From Micromonospora sp045209745 (lineage in GTDB: Bacteria; Actinomycetota; Actinomycetes; Mycobacteriales; Micromonosporaceae): DNA of 64,000 nt. The stretch's first letter is position 1, and each line of letters starts with the position of its first letter. A model generated the notes under the pieces. The model saw only the letters and a list, made by a program, of their open reading frames with translations. It ran no database searches and had not been told where the DNA came from. The stretch is from contig NZ_CP109273.1 in the NCBI RefSeq assembly GCF_045209745.1, forward strand, positions 3,720,001 through 3,784,000. Reading direction: 5' to 3'. A program made the position numbers and the translations under genes. Positions 34,410 to 43,613 of this stretch are shown here, in pieces.

Positions 34410-35222
34410 ATGCCGGACGGACTGCCGACCGAGATCGATCTGACCAGGCCGAGCGCGGCCCGGGTGTACGACTACTTCCTGGGCGGGGCGCACAACTTCG
34501 AGATCGACCGGCAGTTGGCTGAGCAGATCGCCAGCATGACCCCGAATCTCGCCGCCACCATGCGCTCCGGCCGTGAGTTCCTGCGTCGGGCCGTCCGGGT
34601 GCTGCTCGACGCCGGCGTCGAACAGTTCCTCGACATCGGCTCCGGAATTCCCACCGTGGGCAACGTCCACGAGGTGGCGCAAGGGCTGAACCCCAAGGCC
34701 CGGGTGGTGTACGTCGACATCGACCCGGTGGCGGTCGCGCACAGCCGGGAGTTGCTCGCCGGCAACGAGTTGACCGGGGTCATCCACGCTGACCTGCGCG
34801 AGCCGGCTCGGATCCTCGCCGAGACCCGGCAGCTCGGGCTGATCGACTTCAGTCGGCCGGTGGGCATCCTGCTGGCCGGGGTGGTGCATTTCATCCCGGA
34901 CGGCGACCGGCCTGAGGAGATCCTGGCCACCCTGCGGGCCGCCGCCGCGCCGGGCAGCTTCCTGGTCGTCTCGCACTCCACCTTCGAGGACCAGCCACAG
35001 GAGATGCTGGATGCCCAGCGGCTCTCCGCACGGACGGACACCGAGATCACCCTGCGCTCCCGCGCGCAGGTCACCGGTTTTTTCGGCGATTGGACGGTCC
35101 TCGAACCGGGCGTGGTGCACATGCCGCTGTGGCGACCCGACTCGTCGTCGGATGTGGACGAGCACCCGGAGCGGTTCGGCGCCTTCGGGGGCGTCGCCCG
35201 GTACGACCAGCCCGCCGGCTGA
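34410..35222 (+). CDS. SAM-dependent methyltransferase, DUF574 family
   Basis: 270 residues with GGGGAG upstream of ATG 34410. The family signature RVYDYFLGGAHNFEIDRQLAEQ is followed by the SAM-binding motif FLDIGSGIPT and later VVYVDIDPVAV. DUF574 (S-adenosyl methyltransferase) proteins are abundant in Actinobacteria and of unknown substrate. Five bases separate its stop from the GGDEF-EAL start, so they are likely coupled. Confidence 0.9.
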   Translation: MPDGLPTEIDLTRPSAARVYDYFLGGAHNFEIDRQLAEQIASMTPNLAATMRSGREFLRRAVRVLLDAGVEQFLDIGSGIPTVGNVHEVAQGLNPKARVVYVDIDPVAVAHSRELLAGNELTGVIHADLREPARILAETRQLGLIDFSRPVGILLAGVVHFIPDGDRPEEILATLRAAAAPGSFLVVSHSTFEDQPQEMLDAQRLSARTDTEITLRSRAQVTGFFGDWTVLEPGVVHMPLWRPDSSSDVDEHPERFGAFGGVARYDQPAG

Positions 35223-35227
35223 CCGGA

Positions 35228-37393
35228 GTGGCCGCCGTCCCGGATCCCGCCGGGGTCGACGCCGGCCGGGCCGACGCCCAGGGGTACGCCGCCGACTGGG
35301 CCCGCGCGGTACGCCGCCTCGGTTTCGTGCCGCTCAGCGCGGCCGAGACCGAGCGGCTGCTGCTGGTGCACACGATCCGGCTGGCGCAGGCGGTGCGGGC
35401 GGAGCCATTCACCGCCAGCCCTGCCGAGGAGGTCGGGCGGGCGTTGGTGGAGGCGCACCTCACCGAGCCGGAGGCCCTGGACTGGACGCTGCACGCCCTC
35501 GGTGCGGCGTTCCCGCGCCAGGTGCTGGGCGCCGGTGACCGGCCGCCGGACCTCGCCGACCGGATCGCGTCGGTTCAGGGCGGGCTGGCCGCCGGGTTCG
35601 CCCGCGCGCTGCGCGACCGCACCTTCAGCCAGCAGGAGCGGATCGCCCGATCCGCCTGGCAGGCGCGCGACGAGGTCGAACAGGCGCTGCGCAACAGCGA
35701 GGCCCGGTTCCGGGCGGTCTTCACCGGTGCCGCGATCGGGATCGGCATCGCCGGCGTGGACGGTCGGATCATCGATGTCAACCAGGCGTTCGCCGACATG
35801 CTCGGCTATTCGATCGAGGAGTTACGGGATACCAACGTGGCGGCGCTGTTCCACGCCGACGACGCCGCCGGGATGTGGGAGCTCTACCAGGAGCTGACCG
35901 ACGGCAAGCAGGACACGGCCCGGGTGGAGAAGCGTTACCACCGCAAGGACGGCAGTGTGGTCTGGACGGATCTGGCCGTCTCGCTGATCCGACAGGACGG
36001 CCGGCCTCGATTCACCGTCGCGATGATCGAGGACATCACCCAGCGGTACGAACTCCAGCAGCGGCTGCGATTCCAGGCGCTGCACGACCCGCTGACCGGT
36101 CTGCCCAACCGGACGCTGTTCTTCGAGACGCTGGGCCGGGTCCTCGACACGGCGGGCGCCGGGCAGCGGGTCGGGGTGTGCTTCCTCGACCTGGACGGCT
36201 TCAAGGCGATCAACGACAGCCTCGGCCACGACCTCGGTGACCGGCTGCTGGTGGTGATCGCCCGGAGGCTGGCCGCCTGCGTGGCCGACCGAGGCCACCT
36301 GGTCGCCCGGATGGGCGGCGACGAGTTCGTGATCCTCGTCGACGGAGGGGACGACATCGACGACGCGGTGGTCGTCGCGGAGGCCGCGCTGGCCGCCGTC
36401 GCCGCCCCGGTGCATGTCGGCAACCACCAGTTGGCCGTCTCGGCCAGTGTGGGCATCGTGCAGTGCCCGGTTGCGGAGACCACCGCGTCCGAGCTGATGA
36501 AGGCCGCGGACACCACGCTGTACTGGGCCAAGGGGGCGGGCCGGGGCCGGTGGGCGGTGTACGACCCGGAGCGCAGCGCCCGGGACATCGCCCGGTCGGC
36601 GCTGGTCGCCGGGCTGCCGGCCGCACTGGACCGGGGCGAGTTCGTGCTGCACTACCAGCCGATCGTGTCGCTGCTGGAGGGCAGCATGCTCGCGGTGGAG
36701 GCGCTGGTCCGGTGGGAGCACCCGGAGCTGGGCCTGATCGGGCCGGACCGGTTCATCGGCCTGGCCGAGGAGACCGGTTTGATCGTCCAGCTCGGCGAGT
36801 GGGTGCTACGACGGGCCTGCCACGACGCCGAGCAGTGGCGGCGGGAGTTCCCCGAGGCCAAGCTGGTGGTCAGCGTCAACCTGGCCGCGCGGCAGGCCGA
36901 CGATCCGGCAATCGTGGACACCGTGGCCGACGCACTGCACACGACCGGGCTGCCGGCGGAGCTGCTTCAGCTGGAGCTGACCGAGAGCGCCGTGATGGGC
37001 AGCGCCGGTGAGCCCCTGCGCAGCCTGCACCGACTCGCCGCGCTCGGCGTCCGGTTGGCCGTGGACGATTTCGGCACCGGGTATTCGAACCTGGCGTACC
37101 TGCGGCGGCTGCCGATCCACTCCCTGAAGCTCGCCGGCCCGTTCGTCGAGGGCATCCGCGCCGACGGGTCCGATGTCGAGGCCGACCATCGCGACGAACG
37201 AATCGTCGACGCGTTGGTCCGGTTGGCGCACGCGTTGGAGCTGTGGGTCACCGCCGAGGCGGTGGAGACCGGGGTGCAGGCGGAGCGGCTGCGGGCGCTG
37301 CGCTGCGACACGGGTCAGGGGCGCTATTTCGGCGCCCCCGCCCCGGCCGAGGCGATCACCGCGCGGCTGCGCGGCAGAGAGGTGACGCAGTGA
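35228..37393 (+). CDS. PAS-GGDEF-EAL cyclic-di-GMP signalling protein
   Basis: 721 residues from GTG 35228. An N-terminal helical region is followed by a PAS domain (about 155-280), a GGDEF domain with intact GGDEF at 363-367 and an EAL domain with EALVRW at 491. No RxxD inhibitory site lies before GGDEF. In the EAL domain N-LAARQ, LELTES and DDFGTGYS are present, but the usual LKID is LKLA. So cyclase activity looks possible; phosphodiesterase activity is likely but should be tested. No signal peptide or helices, so cytoplasmic. Confidence 0.92.
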   Translation: MAAVPDPAGVDAGRADAQGYAADWARAVRRLGFVPLSAAETERLLLVHTIRLAQAVRAEPFTASPAEEVGRALVEAHLTEPEALDWTLHALGAAFPRQVLGAGDRPPDLADRIASVQGGLAAGFARALRDRTFSQQERIARSAWQARDEVEQALRNSEARFRAVFTGAAIGIGIAGVDGRIIDVNQAFADMLGYSIEELRDTNVAALFHADDAAGMWELYQELTDGKQDTARVEKRYHRKDGSVVWTDLAVSLIRQDGRPRFTVAMIEDITQRYELQQRLRFQALHDPLTGLPNRTLFFETLGRVLDTAGAGQRVGVCFLDLDGFKAINDSLGHDLGDRLLVVIARRLAACVADRGHLVARMGGDEFVILVDGGDDIDDAVVVAEAALAAVAAPVHVGNHQLAVSASVGIVQCPVAETTASELMKAADTTLYWAKGAGRGRWAVYDPERSARDIARSALVAGLPAALDRGEFVLHYQPIVSLLEGSMLAVEALVRWEHPELGLIGPDRFIGLAEETGLIVQLGEWVLRRACHDAEQWRREFPEAKLVVSVNLAARQADDPAIVDTVADALHTTGLPAELLQLELTESAVMGSAGEPLRSLHRLAALGVRLAVDDFGTGYSNLAYLRRLPIHSLKLAGPFVEGIRADGSDVEADHRDERIVDALVRLAHALELWVTAEAVETGVQAERLRALRCDTGQGRYFGAPAPAEAITARLRGREVTQ

Positions 37394-37890
37394 GCGTGAC
37401 GGACGCCTCCGCGGTGGTCACCGTGCTCGCCGGTTTGGCCATCCTGGCCGGACTGGCCGGAGTGATCGTGCCCGGCCTGCCGGCGCTGCCGTTGTGCTGG
37501 GGTGGGGTGCTGGTCTGGGCGATCTTCGGTGGCGCCGGCCCGGGTGGCTGGGCGGTGTTCGCTGCCGCGACGCTGGTCGCCGCCGCCGGCACCGTGATCA
37601 AGTACGCCTGGCCGGGCCGCAACCTCAAACGCACCGGCGTGCCGACGTCCACCCTGCTTGCCGGTGGGGTGCTCGGGATCGTCGGGTTCTTCGTGGTGCC
37701 GGTCGTGGGGCTGGTGCTCGGCTTCGTCGCCGGGGTGTGGGCGGCGGAGCGGCTGCGGCTGGGCAGCAACCAGTTGGCCTGGCCGTCCACAGTGCAGGCG
37801 GTCAAGGCCGCTGGTCTGTCGATGCTGGTCGAGTTCGCCGCCGGCGTGGTTATCGCCGCGCTCTGGCTGGCCGGCCTGCTGCTGACGTGA
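37390..37890 (+). CDS. DUF456 membrane protein
   Basis: 166 residues from GTG overlapping the previous stop by 4 bp. Shows the DUF456 pattern: GVIVPGLPALPLCWGGVLVWA near the N-terminus, AAGTVIKYAWPGR, and Gly-rich helices to the end. The family has no known function. The tight overlap indicates transcription with the GGDEF-EAL gene. Confidence 0.85.
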   Translation: MSVTDASAVVTVLAGLAILAGLAGVIVPGLPALPLCWGGVLVWAIFGGAGPGGWAVFAAATLVAAAGTVIKYAWPGRNLKRTGVPTSTLLAGGVLGIVGFFVVPVVGLVLGFVAGVWAAERLRLGSNQLAWPSTVQAVKAAGLSMLVEFAAGVVIAALWLAGLLLT

Positions 37891-38311
37891 CCCGCGGCCC
37901 GCGGCCTGGCACGGAACCCGACGCGGCGGTCGCCGCGGCACGGCGGGCGTACCGGGGTCCGGTCGGTGTGGCTCGACCGGGCCTGGTGGCCGACCTGCCC
38001 GCTTGACGTGCGGGCTCGTTGTGGGGGCGGCGACGCGGGGCGGGTGTCGGGGTACGGCGAAAGGGGCCGCACCGGTGAGAGAGGTGACGTGCCCCGCGCC
38101 GCCGCGGTGCCGGGCGGTCCGAGCGCCCGGTGGTGGGCCCGTCGGGATCGGGCCTGGTCACGGGTTCAAGGATGCGGCCGGGGTGGCCGTGGTGGCAACA
38201 CAATTAGCCGCCACGGCGGTGAGATTCCCACCGACTACGTATTGACCGCCTTGATCGGCCGGGACGACACTTTGCGCACTCGCACGCGGAACCACCTCAG
38301 GGAGGTGTGCA
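37891..38311. other. Intergenic stretch with one hairpin
   Basis: No well-supported gene. A short frame from GTG 37886 to 38006 (39 codons) overlaps the DUF456 stop but lacks a ribosome site and family match. The hairpin is annotated separately. The last 30 bp carry the ribosome site (GGGAGG) of the permease. Confidence 0.5.
38186..38217 (+). terminator. Hairpin upstream of the amine permease
   Basis: GCCGTGGTGGC and GCCGCCACGGC pair with one wobble around a 10-nt loop rich in A/T. It lies about 95 bp before the permease start, either the end of the upstream unit or an element of the permease leader. Confidence 0.5.
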
Positions 38312-39898
38312 GTGGCAACGACCCCCGTGCCAACCGCCGAGCAACCGATGGACGACGACGCCCGACGGCTCGCCGAACTCGGCTACAAACAGGAGTTGCG
38401 CCGCAAGTGGAGTGGCTTCTCCAACTTCGCCATCTCGTTCTCGATCATCTCGATCCTGGCCGGCTGCTTCACCACCTTCGGTCAGGCCTGGAACAACGGC
38501 GGGCCGGTCGCCATCTCCTGGGGCTGGCCGCTGATCTCGCTGTTCATCCTCATCATCGGCTTCTGCATGGCGGAGCTGGTGTCGGCGTACCCGACCGCGG
38601 GCGGGATCTACTGGTGGGCGGCCACCATGGGTCGCCCGGTGCACGGCTGGTTCACCGGCTGGTTGAACCTGATCGGTCTGGTGGCGGTCACAGCCTCGGT
38701 CGACTACGGCTGCGCGACGTTTCTCAACCTCACCCTGTCGGCGCTCTTCGACGGCTGGGCCGGGACGCTGCGTCAGGCGTTCTTCCTCTTCGTGATCATC
38801 CTGGTGCTGCACGGCCTGATCAACATCTTCGGGCACCGGATCATCGACGTACTCCAGAATGTCTCGGTCTGGTGGCACGTGGCCGGCGCGGCCGTCGTGG
38901 TGGCCATCCTGGTCTTCGTGCCCGACAACCACCAGAGCTTCCAGTTCGTGTTCACCGAGCGGTTCAACAACTCCGGCTTCGGTGACGGGGACATCGGCGG
39001 GCTGACGTTCTGGTTCTACGTGCTGCCTCTGGGTTTCCTGCTGACCCAGTACACGATCACCGGTTTCGACGCCTGTGCGCACGTCTCCGAGGAGACCCGG
39101 GGCGCCTCGACGGCCGCCGCGCGCGGGCTCTGGCAGTCGATCTTCTATTCGGCGGTCGGCGGCTGGATCCTGCTGCTGGCGTTCCTCTTCGCGGCCACCG
39201 ACGTCGAGGCGGTCAACGCCGCGGGTGGCTTCTCCGGTGCCATCTTCGAATCCGCGCTCACCCCGGTCTTCTTCAAGATCGTCATCATCATCTCCACCAT
39301 CGGCCAGTTCTTCTGCGGAATGAGCTGCGTGACGTCGATGAGCCGCATGGCGTACGCGTTCAGCCGCGACCGGGCGGTGCCGGGATGGCGGCTCTGGTCG
39401 AAGGTCGACCGCAACGGCACCCCGGCCAACGCGATCATCGGTGCCACCCTGGCGGGCCTGGTGCTGACCCTCCCGGCGCTCTACGAGAGCTCGGCCGGCA
39501 TCCCGATCGCCTTCTACGCGGTGGTCTCGGTCGCGGTGCTCGGGCTCTACCTGTCCTTCCTCATCCCGATCGCCCTGCGGCTGCGGATGGGCGACAGGTT
39601 CGTGCCCGGCCCGTGGACGCTCGGCCGCAGGTACAAGCTGTTCGGCTGGATTGCGGTGATCGAGATCGCGGTCATCGCGGTCTACTTCGTGCTGCCGATC
39701 GTGCCCGCCGGGGTGCCCGGCAACGACGGGTTCACCTGGTCGGCGGTGAACTACGCGCCGCTCGCCGTCGGCGGGGTCCTGCTGGTGGTCGCCGTCTGGT
39801 GGTACGCCTCAGCCCGCACATGGTTCACCGGCCCGGTCCGTACCGTCGAGGAGCGTGCGCCGGTGGCCGACCCGGCGCCGGTCGACGGCCCGGCCTGA
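38312..39898 (+). CDS. APC-family amino acid/amine permease
   Basis: 528 residues with about 12 membrane helices. First helix AISFSIISILAGCFTTFGQAW, then AYPTAGGIYWWAA, and SEETRGAS in loop 6-7 match the amino-acid/GABA/polyamine permease branch of APC. GTG start with GGGAGG upstream. It heads a five-gene run with a glutamine-synthetase-like ligase, aldehyde dehydrogenase, SDR and gamma-glutamyl hydrolase, so its substrate is probably an amine destined for gamma-glutamylation. Confidence 0.9.
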   Translation: MATTPVPTAEQPMDDDARRLAELGYKQELRRKWSGFSNFAISFSIISILAGCFTTFGQAWNNGGPVAISWGWPLISLFILIIGFCMAELVSAYPTAGGIYWWAATMGRPVHGWFTGWLNLIGLVAVTASVDYGCATFLNLTLSALFDGWAGTLRQAFFLFVIILVLHGLINIFGHRIIDVLQNVSVWWHVAGAAVVVAILVFVPDNHQSFQFVFTERFNNSGFGDGDIGGLTFWFYVLPLGFLLTQYTITGFDACAHVSEETRGASTAAARGLWQSIFYSAVGGWILLLAFLFAATDVEAVNAAGGFSGAIFESALTPVFFKIVIIISTIGQFFCGMSCVTSMSRMAYAFSRDRAVPGWRLWSKVDRNGTPANAIIGATLAGLVLTLPALYESSAGIPIAFYAVVSVAVLGLYLSFLIPIALRLRMGDRFVPGPWTLGRRYKLFGWIAVIEIAVIAVYFVLPIVPAGVPGNDGFTWSAVNYAPLAVGGVLLVVAVWWYASARTWFTGPVRTVEERAPVADPAPVDGPA

Positions 39899-40013
39899 CC
39901 CGCACCCGGCGGGACGGGCACCGCTGCCGTCCCGCCGGGTTTGGCACCCTCGCCGCCGGGGGCATTGACGGTGATCCGGTTTGCCAGTAGACCTTGTTGA
40001 TGGAGGCCCGCAC

Positions 40014-41378
40014 ATGAGGCAAGCGCCGCTCACGCTGGAACAACTGCGGGTCGCCGTCGCCGATGGCGAGATCGACACGGTGGTGCTGGCCCTCGTCGAC
40101 ATGCAGGGCCGCTTGCAGGGCAAACGGTTCCACGCGCCCTACTTCCTCGACCAGGTGGTGGCCAACGGCAGCGAGGGCTGCAACTACCTGCTCGCCGTGG
40201 ACGTCGACATGAACACCGTCGACGGGTACGCGATGTCGAGTTGGGAGCGCGGCTACGGCGACTTCGCGATGGTGCCGGATTTCGACACGTTGCGTCGGAT
40301 GCCCTGGCAGCCGGGCTCCGCGTTGCTGCTGGCCGACCTGACCTGGCTCGACGGCTCGGGTGACGTGGTCGCCTCGCCCCGGCAGATCCTGCGCCGCCAG
40401 CTGGACCGACTGGCCGAGCACGGGCTGACCGCGTACGCCGGCACCGAGTTGGAGTTCGTGTTGTTCCGCGACTCGTACGAGGACGCCTGGCGGCGCGGCT
40501 ACCGCGACCTCACCCCGGCCAACCAGTACAACGTGGACTACTCGCTGCTCGGCACCGCCCGGGTGGAGCCGTTGCTGCGCCGCATCCGCACCGAGATGGC
40601 CGGCGCCGGGCTCACACCGGAGAGCGCCAAGGGCGAGTGCAACCTCGGGCAGCACGAGATCGCCTTCCGCTACGACGAGGCGGTCGCCTGCGCCGACCAC
40701 CACGTGATCTACAAGACCGGCGCCAAGGAGATCGCCGCCCAGGAAGGCGTGGCGATCACCTTCATGGCCAAGCCGAACGAGCGCGAGGGCAACTCCTGTC
40801 ACATCCACTTCTCGCTGCGCGACAGCAGCGGTGGCTCGGCGATGCTCGGCGACGGGCCGGCGCACCTGTCGCAGACCGGGCAGCGGGTGCTCGCCGGGCT
40901 GCTGGCCACCATGCGGGAGTTCAGCCTGCTCTTCGCCCCGAACATCAACTCCTACAAGCGCTACCAGCCGGGATCGTTCGCCCCGACGGCGTTGCGCTGG
41001 GGAGTCGACAACCGCACCTGCGCGCTGCGGGTGGTCGGGCACGGGCAGGGCATGCGGGTGGAGAACCGGGTGCCCGGCGCCGACGTCAACCCGTACCTGG
41101 CGATCGCCGGGCTTGTCGCCGGGGCGCTGCACGGCATCGGCCGGGAGTTGGAGCTGGGCGTGGAGTGCAGCGGCAACGCGTACGACGACCCGGAGGCCGA
41201 GCGCGTCCCTGGCACCCTGCGCGACGCCCTGGCCCTCTGGGAGGAGTCCGAGGTGGCCCGGGATGCGTTCGGCCCCGAGGTGGTGGCCCACTACGCCAAC
41301 CAGGCGAGAGTGGAGCTGAAGGCTTTCGACGCCGCGGTAACGGACTGGGAGCTGACCCGTGGCTTCGAACGCCTCTAA
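40014..41378 (+). CDS. Glutamine synthetase-like gamma-glutamyl-amine ligase
   Basis: 454 residues in the GS type-I fold: N-terminal beta-grasp, DVDMNTVDGY, catalytic-domain EFVLF, NLGQHEIAFRYDEAVACADHHVIYK, HIHFS, and the C-terminal NPYLAIAG segment. It is a GlnA3/GlnA4/PuuA paralogue rather than a true glutamine synthetase. In Streptomyces coelicolor such paralogues glutamylate polyamines (GlnA3) or ethanolamine (GlnA4). ATG has GGAGG upstream. Neighbours support an amine-glutamylation pathway; exact amine not decidable. Confidence 0.85.
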   Translation: MRQAPLTLEQLRVAVADGEIDTVVLALVDMQGRLQGKRFHAPYFLDQVVANGSEGCNYLLAVDVDMNTVDGYAMSSWERGYGDFAMVPDFDTLRRMPWQPGSALLLADLTWLDGSGDVVASPRQILRRQLDRLAEHGLTAYAGTELEFVLFRDSYEDAWRRGYRDLTPANQYNVDYSLLGTARVEPLLRRIRTEMAGAGLTPESAKGECNLGQHEIAFRYDEAVACADHHVIYKTGAKEIAAQEGVAITFMAKPNEREGNSCHIHFSLRDSSGGSAMLGDGPAHLSQTGQRVLAGLLATMREFSLLFAPNINSYKRYQPGSFAPTALRWGVDNRTCALRVVGHGQGMRVENRVPGADVNPYLAIAGLVAGALHGIGRELELGVECSGNAYDDPEAERVPGTLRDALALWEESEVARDAFGPEVVAHYANQARVELKAFDAAVTDWELTRGFERL

Positions 41379-41394
41379 CGACCCCTTGTCCCCC

Positions 41395-41466
41395 GCGATC
41401 TTGCACTTTGGGTCGTCGATCTGCGGTGAATCGTGGTCTTTGTCGGGGCAGCAAGTGCAAGATCGC
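41395..41466. repeat. Intergenic inverted repeat, GATCTTGCACTT family, copy 2
   Basis: Perfect 14-bp arms GCGATCTTGCACTT and AAGTGCAAGATCGC around a 44-bp spacer that is unrelated to that of the first copy at 9611. It fills the 107-bp gap between the ligase and the aldehyde dehydrogenase. Confidence 0.85.
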
Positions 41467-41485
41467 GCAGGCGAGGGGGTGGGGT

Positions 41486-42841
41486 GTGACTGTTGTTGTG
41501 GATCCGGCGTCCGGGGTCGGGTTTCGGGAGGTTACGGGGGCCTCGGTGGGGGAGGTTGATGTTCTTGTCTCGCGTGCGGCGACGGCGTTTTTGACCTGGC
41601 GGAAGGTTGCTCCGGGGGATCGGGCTCGGTTGCTGCGGCGGTTCGCCGCGGTCGTGGACGCGCACCTGGAGGAGCTTGCCGCGCTGGAGGTCCGCAACTC
41701 CGGTCACACCATCGGCAACGCCCGGTGGGAGGCGGGCAACGTCCGGGATGTCCTGGACTACTACGCCGGGGCGCCCGAGCGGCTGACCGGACGGCAGATC
41801 CCCGTGCCCGGCGGCCTGGACGTCACCTTTCACGAACCGCTCGGCGTGGTCGGGGTGATCGTGCCGTGGAACTTCCCGATGCCGATCGCCGCCTGGGGGT
41901 TCGCCCCCGCCCTCGCCGCCGGCAACACCGTGGTGCTCAAACCCGCCGAGCTGACCCCGCTCACCGCGCTGCGCCTGGCCGAGCTGGCCCGCGAGGCCGG
42001 CCTGCCCGACGACGTGTTCACCGTCATCCCCGGTGCGGGCGGCGTGGTGGGGGAGCGGTTCGTCAGCCACCCGGCGGTCCGCAAGATCTGCTTCACCGGC
42101 TCCACGGAGGTCGGCACCCGGATCATGGCCGGCTGCGCCGCCCAGGTGAAGCGACTCACCCTGGAGTTGGGCGGCAAGAGCGCGAACATCGTGTTCGCCG
42201 ACGCCGACCTGGAACGCGCCGCGGCGACCGCGCCGGGCGCGGTCTTCGACAACGCCGGCCAGGACTGCTGCGCACGGTCGCGGATCCTGGTCCAGCGTCC
42301 GGTGTACGACCGCTTCCTGGAACTGCTCGAACCAGCGGTACGCGCGGTGCGGGTCCAGGACCCGTCCCGGGACACCGCCGAGATGGGTCCCCTGATCTCC
42401 GCGGCTCAGCGGGACCGGGTCGCCGGCTACCTGACCGGGGCGAAGGTCGCCTTCACCGGTTCCTGCCCCGACGGCCCCGGGTTCTGGCACGCGCCCACGG
42501 TGCTGCTGGCCGACTCACCGGCCGACCGGCACTGGCGGGAGGAGATCTTCGGCCCGGTGGTGTCGGTGCTGCCGTTCGACGACGAGGCCGACGCGGTCCG
42601 GCTCGCCAACGACACGGAGTACGGCCTCTCCGGATCGATCTGGACCCGGGACGTGGGTCGCGCCCTCCGCCTGGCCCGCGCCGTCGAGGCGGGCAACCTC
42701 AGCGTCAACTCGCACTCCTCGGTGCGCTACTGGACCCCGTTCGGCGGGATGAAGCGTTCCGGGCTCGGCCGTGAGCTGGGCCCGGACGCGCTGCACTCCT
42801 TCACCGACGTCAAGAACGTGTTCATCGCGACAGAGGAGTGA
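41486..42841 (+). CDS. Aldehyde dehydrogenase
   Basis: 451 residues from GTG 41486. NAD(P)-dependent oxidation of an aldehyde to an acid. It has VPWNFPMPIAAWGFAPALAAGNTVVLKPAE, FTGSTEVG, catalytic Glu in ELGGKS and nucleophile Cys261 in GQDCCARSR. By context it oxidises a gamma-glutamyl-aminoaldehyde, as PuuC does. First codons are unusually T-rich (GTTGTTGTG). Stop is 5 bp before the SDR gene. Confidence 0.93.
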   Translation: MTVVVDPASGVGFREVTGASVGEVDVLVSRAATAFLTWRKVAPGDRARLLRRFAAVVDAHLEELAALEVRNSGHTIGNARWEAGNVRDVLDYYAGAPERLTGRQIPVPGGLDVTFHEPLGVVGVIVPWNFPMPIAAWGFAPALAAGNTVVLKPAELTPLTALRLAELAREAGLPDDVFTVIPGAGGVVGERFVSHPAVRKICFTGSTEVGTRIMAGCAAQVKRLTLELGGKSANIVFADADLERAAATAPGAVFDNAGQDCCARSRILVQRPVYDRFLELLEPAVRAVRVQDPSRDTAEMGPLISAAQRDRVAGYLTGAKVAFTGSCPDGPGFWHAPTVLLADSPADRHWREEIFGPVVSVLPFDDEADAVRLANDTEYGLSGSIWTRDVGRALRLARAVEAGNLSVNSHSSVRYWTPFGGMKRSGLGRELGPDALHSFTDVKNVFIATEE

Positions 42842-42845
42842 CACA

Positions 42846-43613
42846 GTGCAGAAACGGTTGCAGGACCGGGTGGCCGTGGTCACCGGAGCGGGCAGCGGCA
42901 TCGGGTTGGCCACCGTTCGGCGGTTCGCCGCCGAGGGGGCCCGGGTGGTCTGCGTGGACATCGACGCGGCGACCGGCGCAAAGGCGGCCGAGGAGTGCGG
43001 AGGCGAGTTCGTGGCCACCGACGTGGCCGACGAGTCGGCGGTACGCGATCTGTTCGACGGGGTGGCGGACCGGCACGGCCGGGTGGACATCGCGTTCAAC
43101 AACGCCGGCATCTCACCGCCGGACGACGACTCCATCCTGGACACGGGCCTCGACGCGTGGGAGCGGGTGCTGCGCGTCAACACCACGAGCATCTACCTCT
43201 GCTGCAAGTACGCCATTGGGCACATGCGTCGACAGGGCAAGGGGTCGATCATCAACACCGCCTCGTTCGTGGCGTTGATGGGTGCGGCGACGTCGCAGAT
43301 CGCGTACACGGCGAGCAAGGGCGGTGTGCTGGCGATGACCCGGGAGCTGGGTGTGCAGTTCGCCCGCGAGGGCATCCGGGTCAACGCGCTGTGTCCCGGC
43401 CCGGTGGCCACCCCGTTGCTGCTGGAGCTGTTCGCCGCGGACCCGGAGCGGGCTGCCCGCCGGCTGGTGCATGTGCCGATGGGCCGCTTCGGGCAACCGG
43501 AGGAGATCGCGGCGGCGGTGGCGTTCCTGGCCAGCGACGACGCCTCGTTCATGACCGCCGCGCAGTTCGTGGTCGACGGCGGCATCACGGGCGCCTACGT
43601 CACCCCGCTATGA
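42846..43613 (+). CDS. SDR-family oxidoreductase
   Basis: 255 residues of a classical short-chain dehydrogenase: TGAGSGIGLA cofactor loop, NNAGIS, catalytic Ser within TASFVALMGAATSQIAYTAS and Y-x3-K in YTASKGG. It resembles 3-oxoacyl-ACP reductases by sequence, but context suggests oxidation of an alcohol or amino-alcohol intermediate. The start is 5 bp after the aldehyde dehydrogenase stop and its own stop overlaps the hydrolase start (ATGA). Confidence 0.93.
   Translation: MQKRLQDRVAVVTGAGSGIGLATVRRFAAEGARVVCVDIDAATGAKAAEECGGEFVATDVADESAVRDLFDGVADRHGRVDIAFNNAGISPPDDDSILDTGLDAWERVLRVNTTSIYLCCKYAIGHMRRQGKGSIINTASFVALMGAATSQIAYTASKGGVLAMTRELGVQFAREGIRVNALCPGPVATPLLLELFAADPERAARRLVHVPMGRFGQPEEIAAAVAFLASDDASFMTAAQFVVDGGITGAYVTPL

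Noticed and set aside
37886..38006. 39-codon gene overlapping the DUF456 stop
   Set aside because: No ribosome site, Arg/Ala/Pro-rich, no family; kept only as a note in the intergenic entry.
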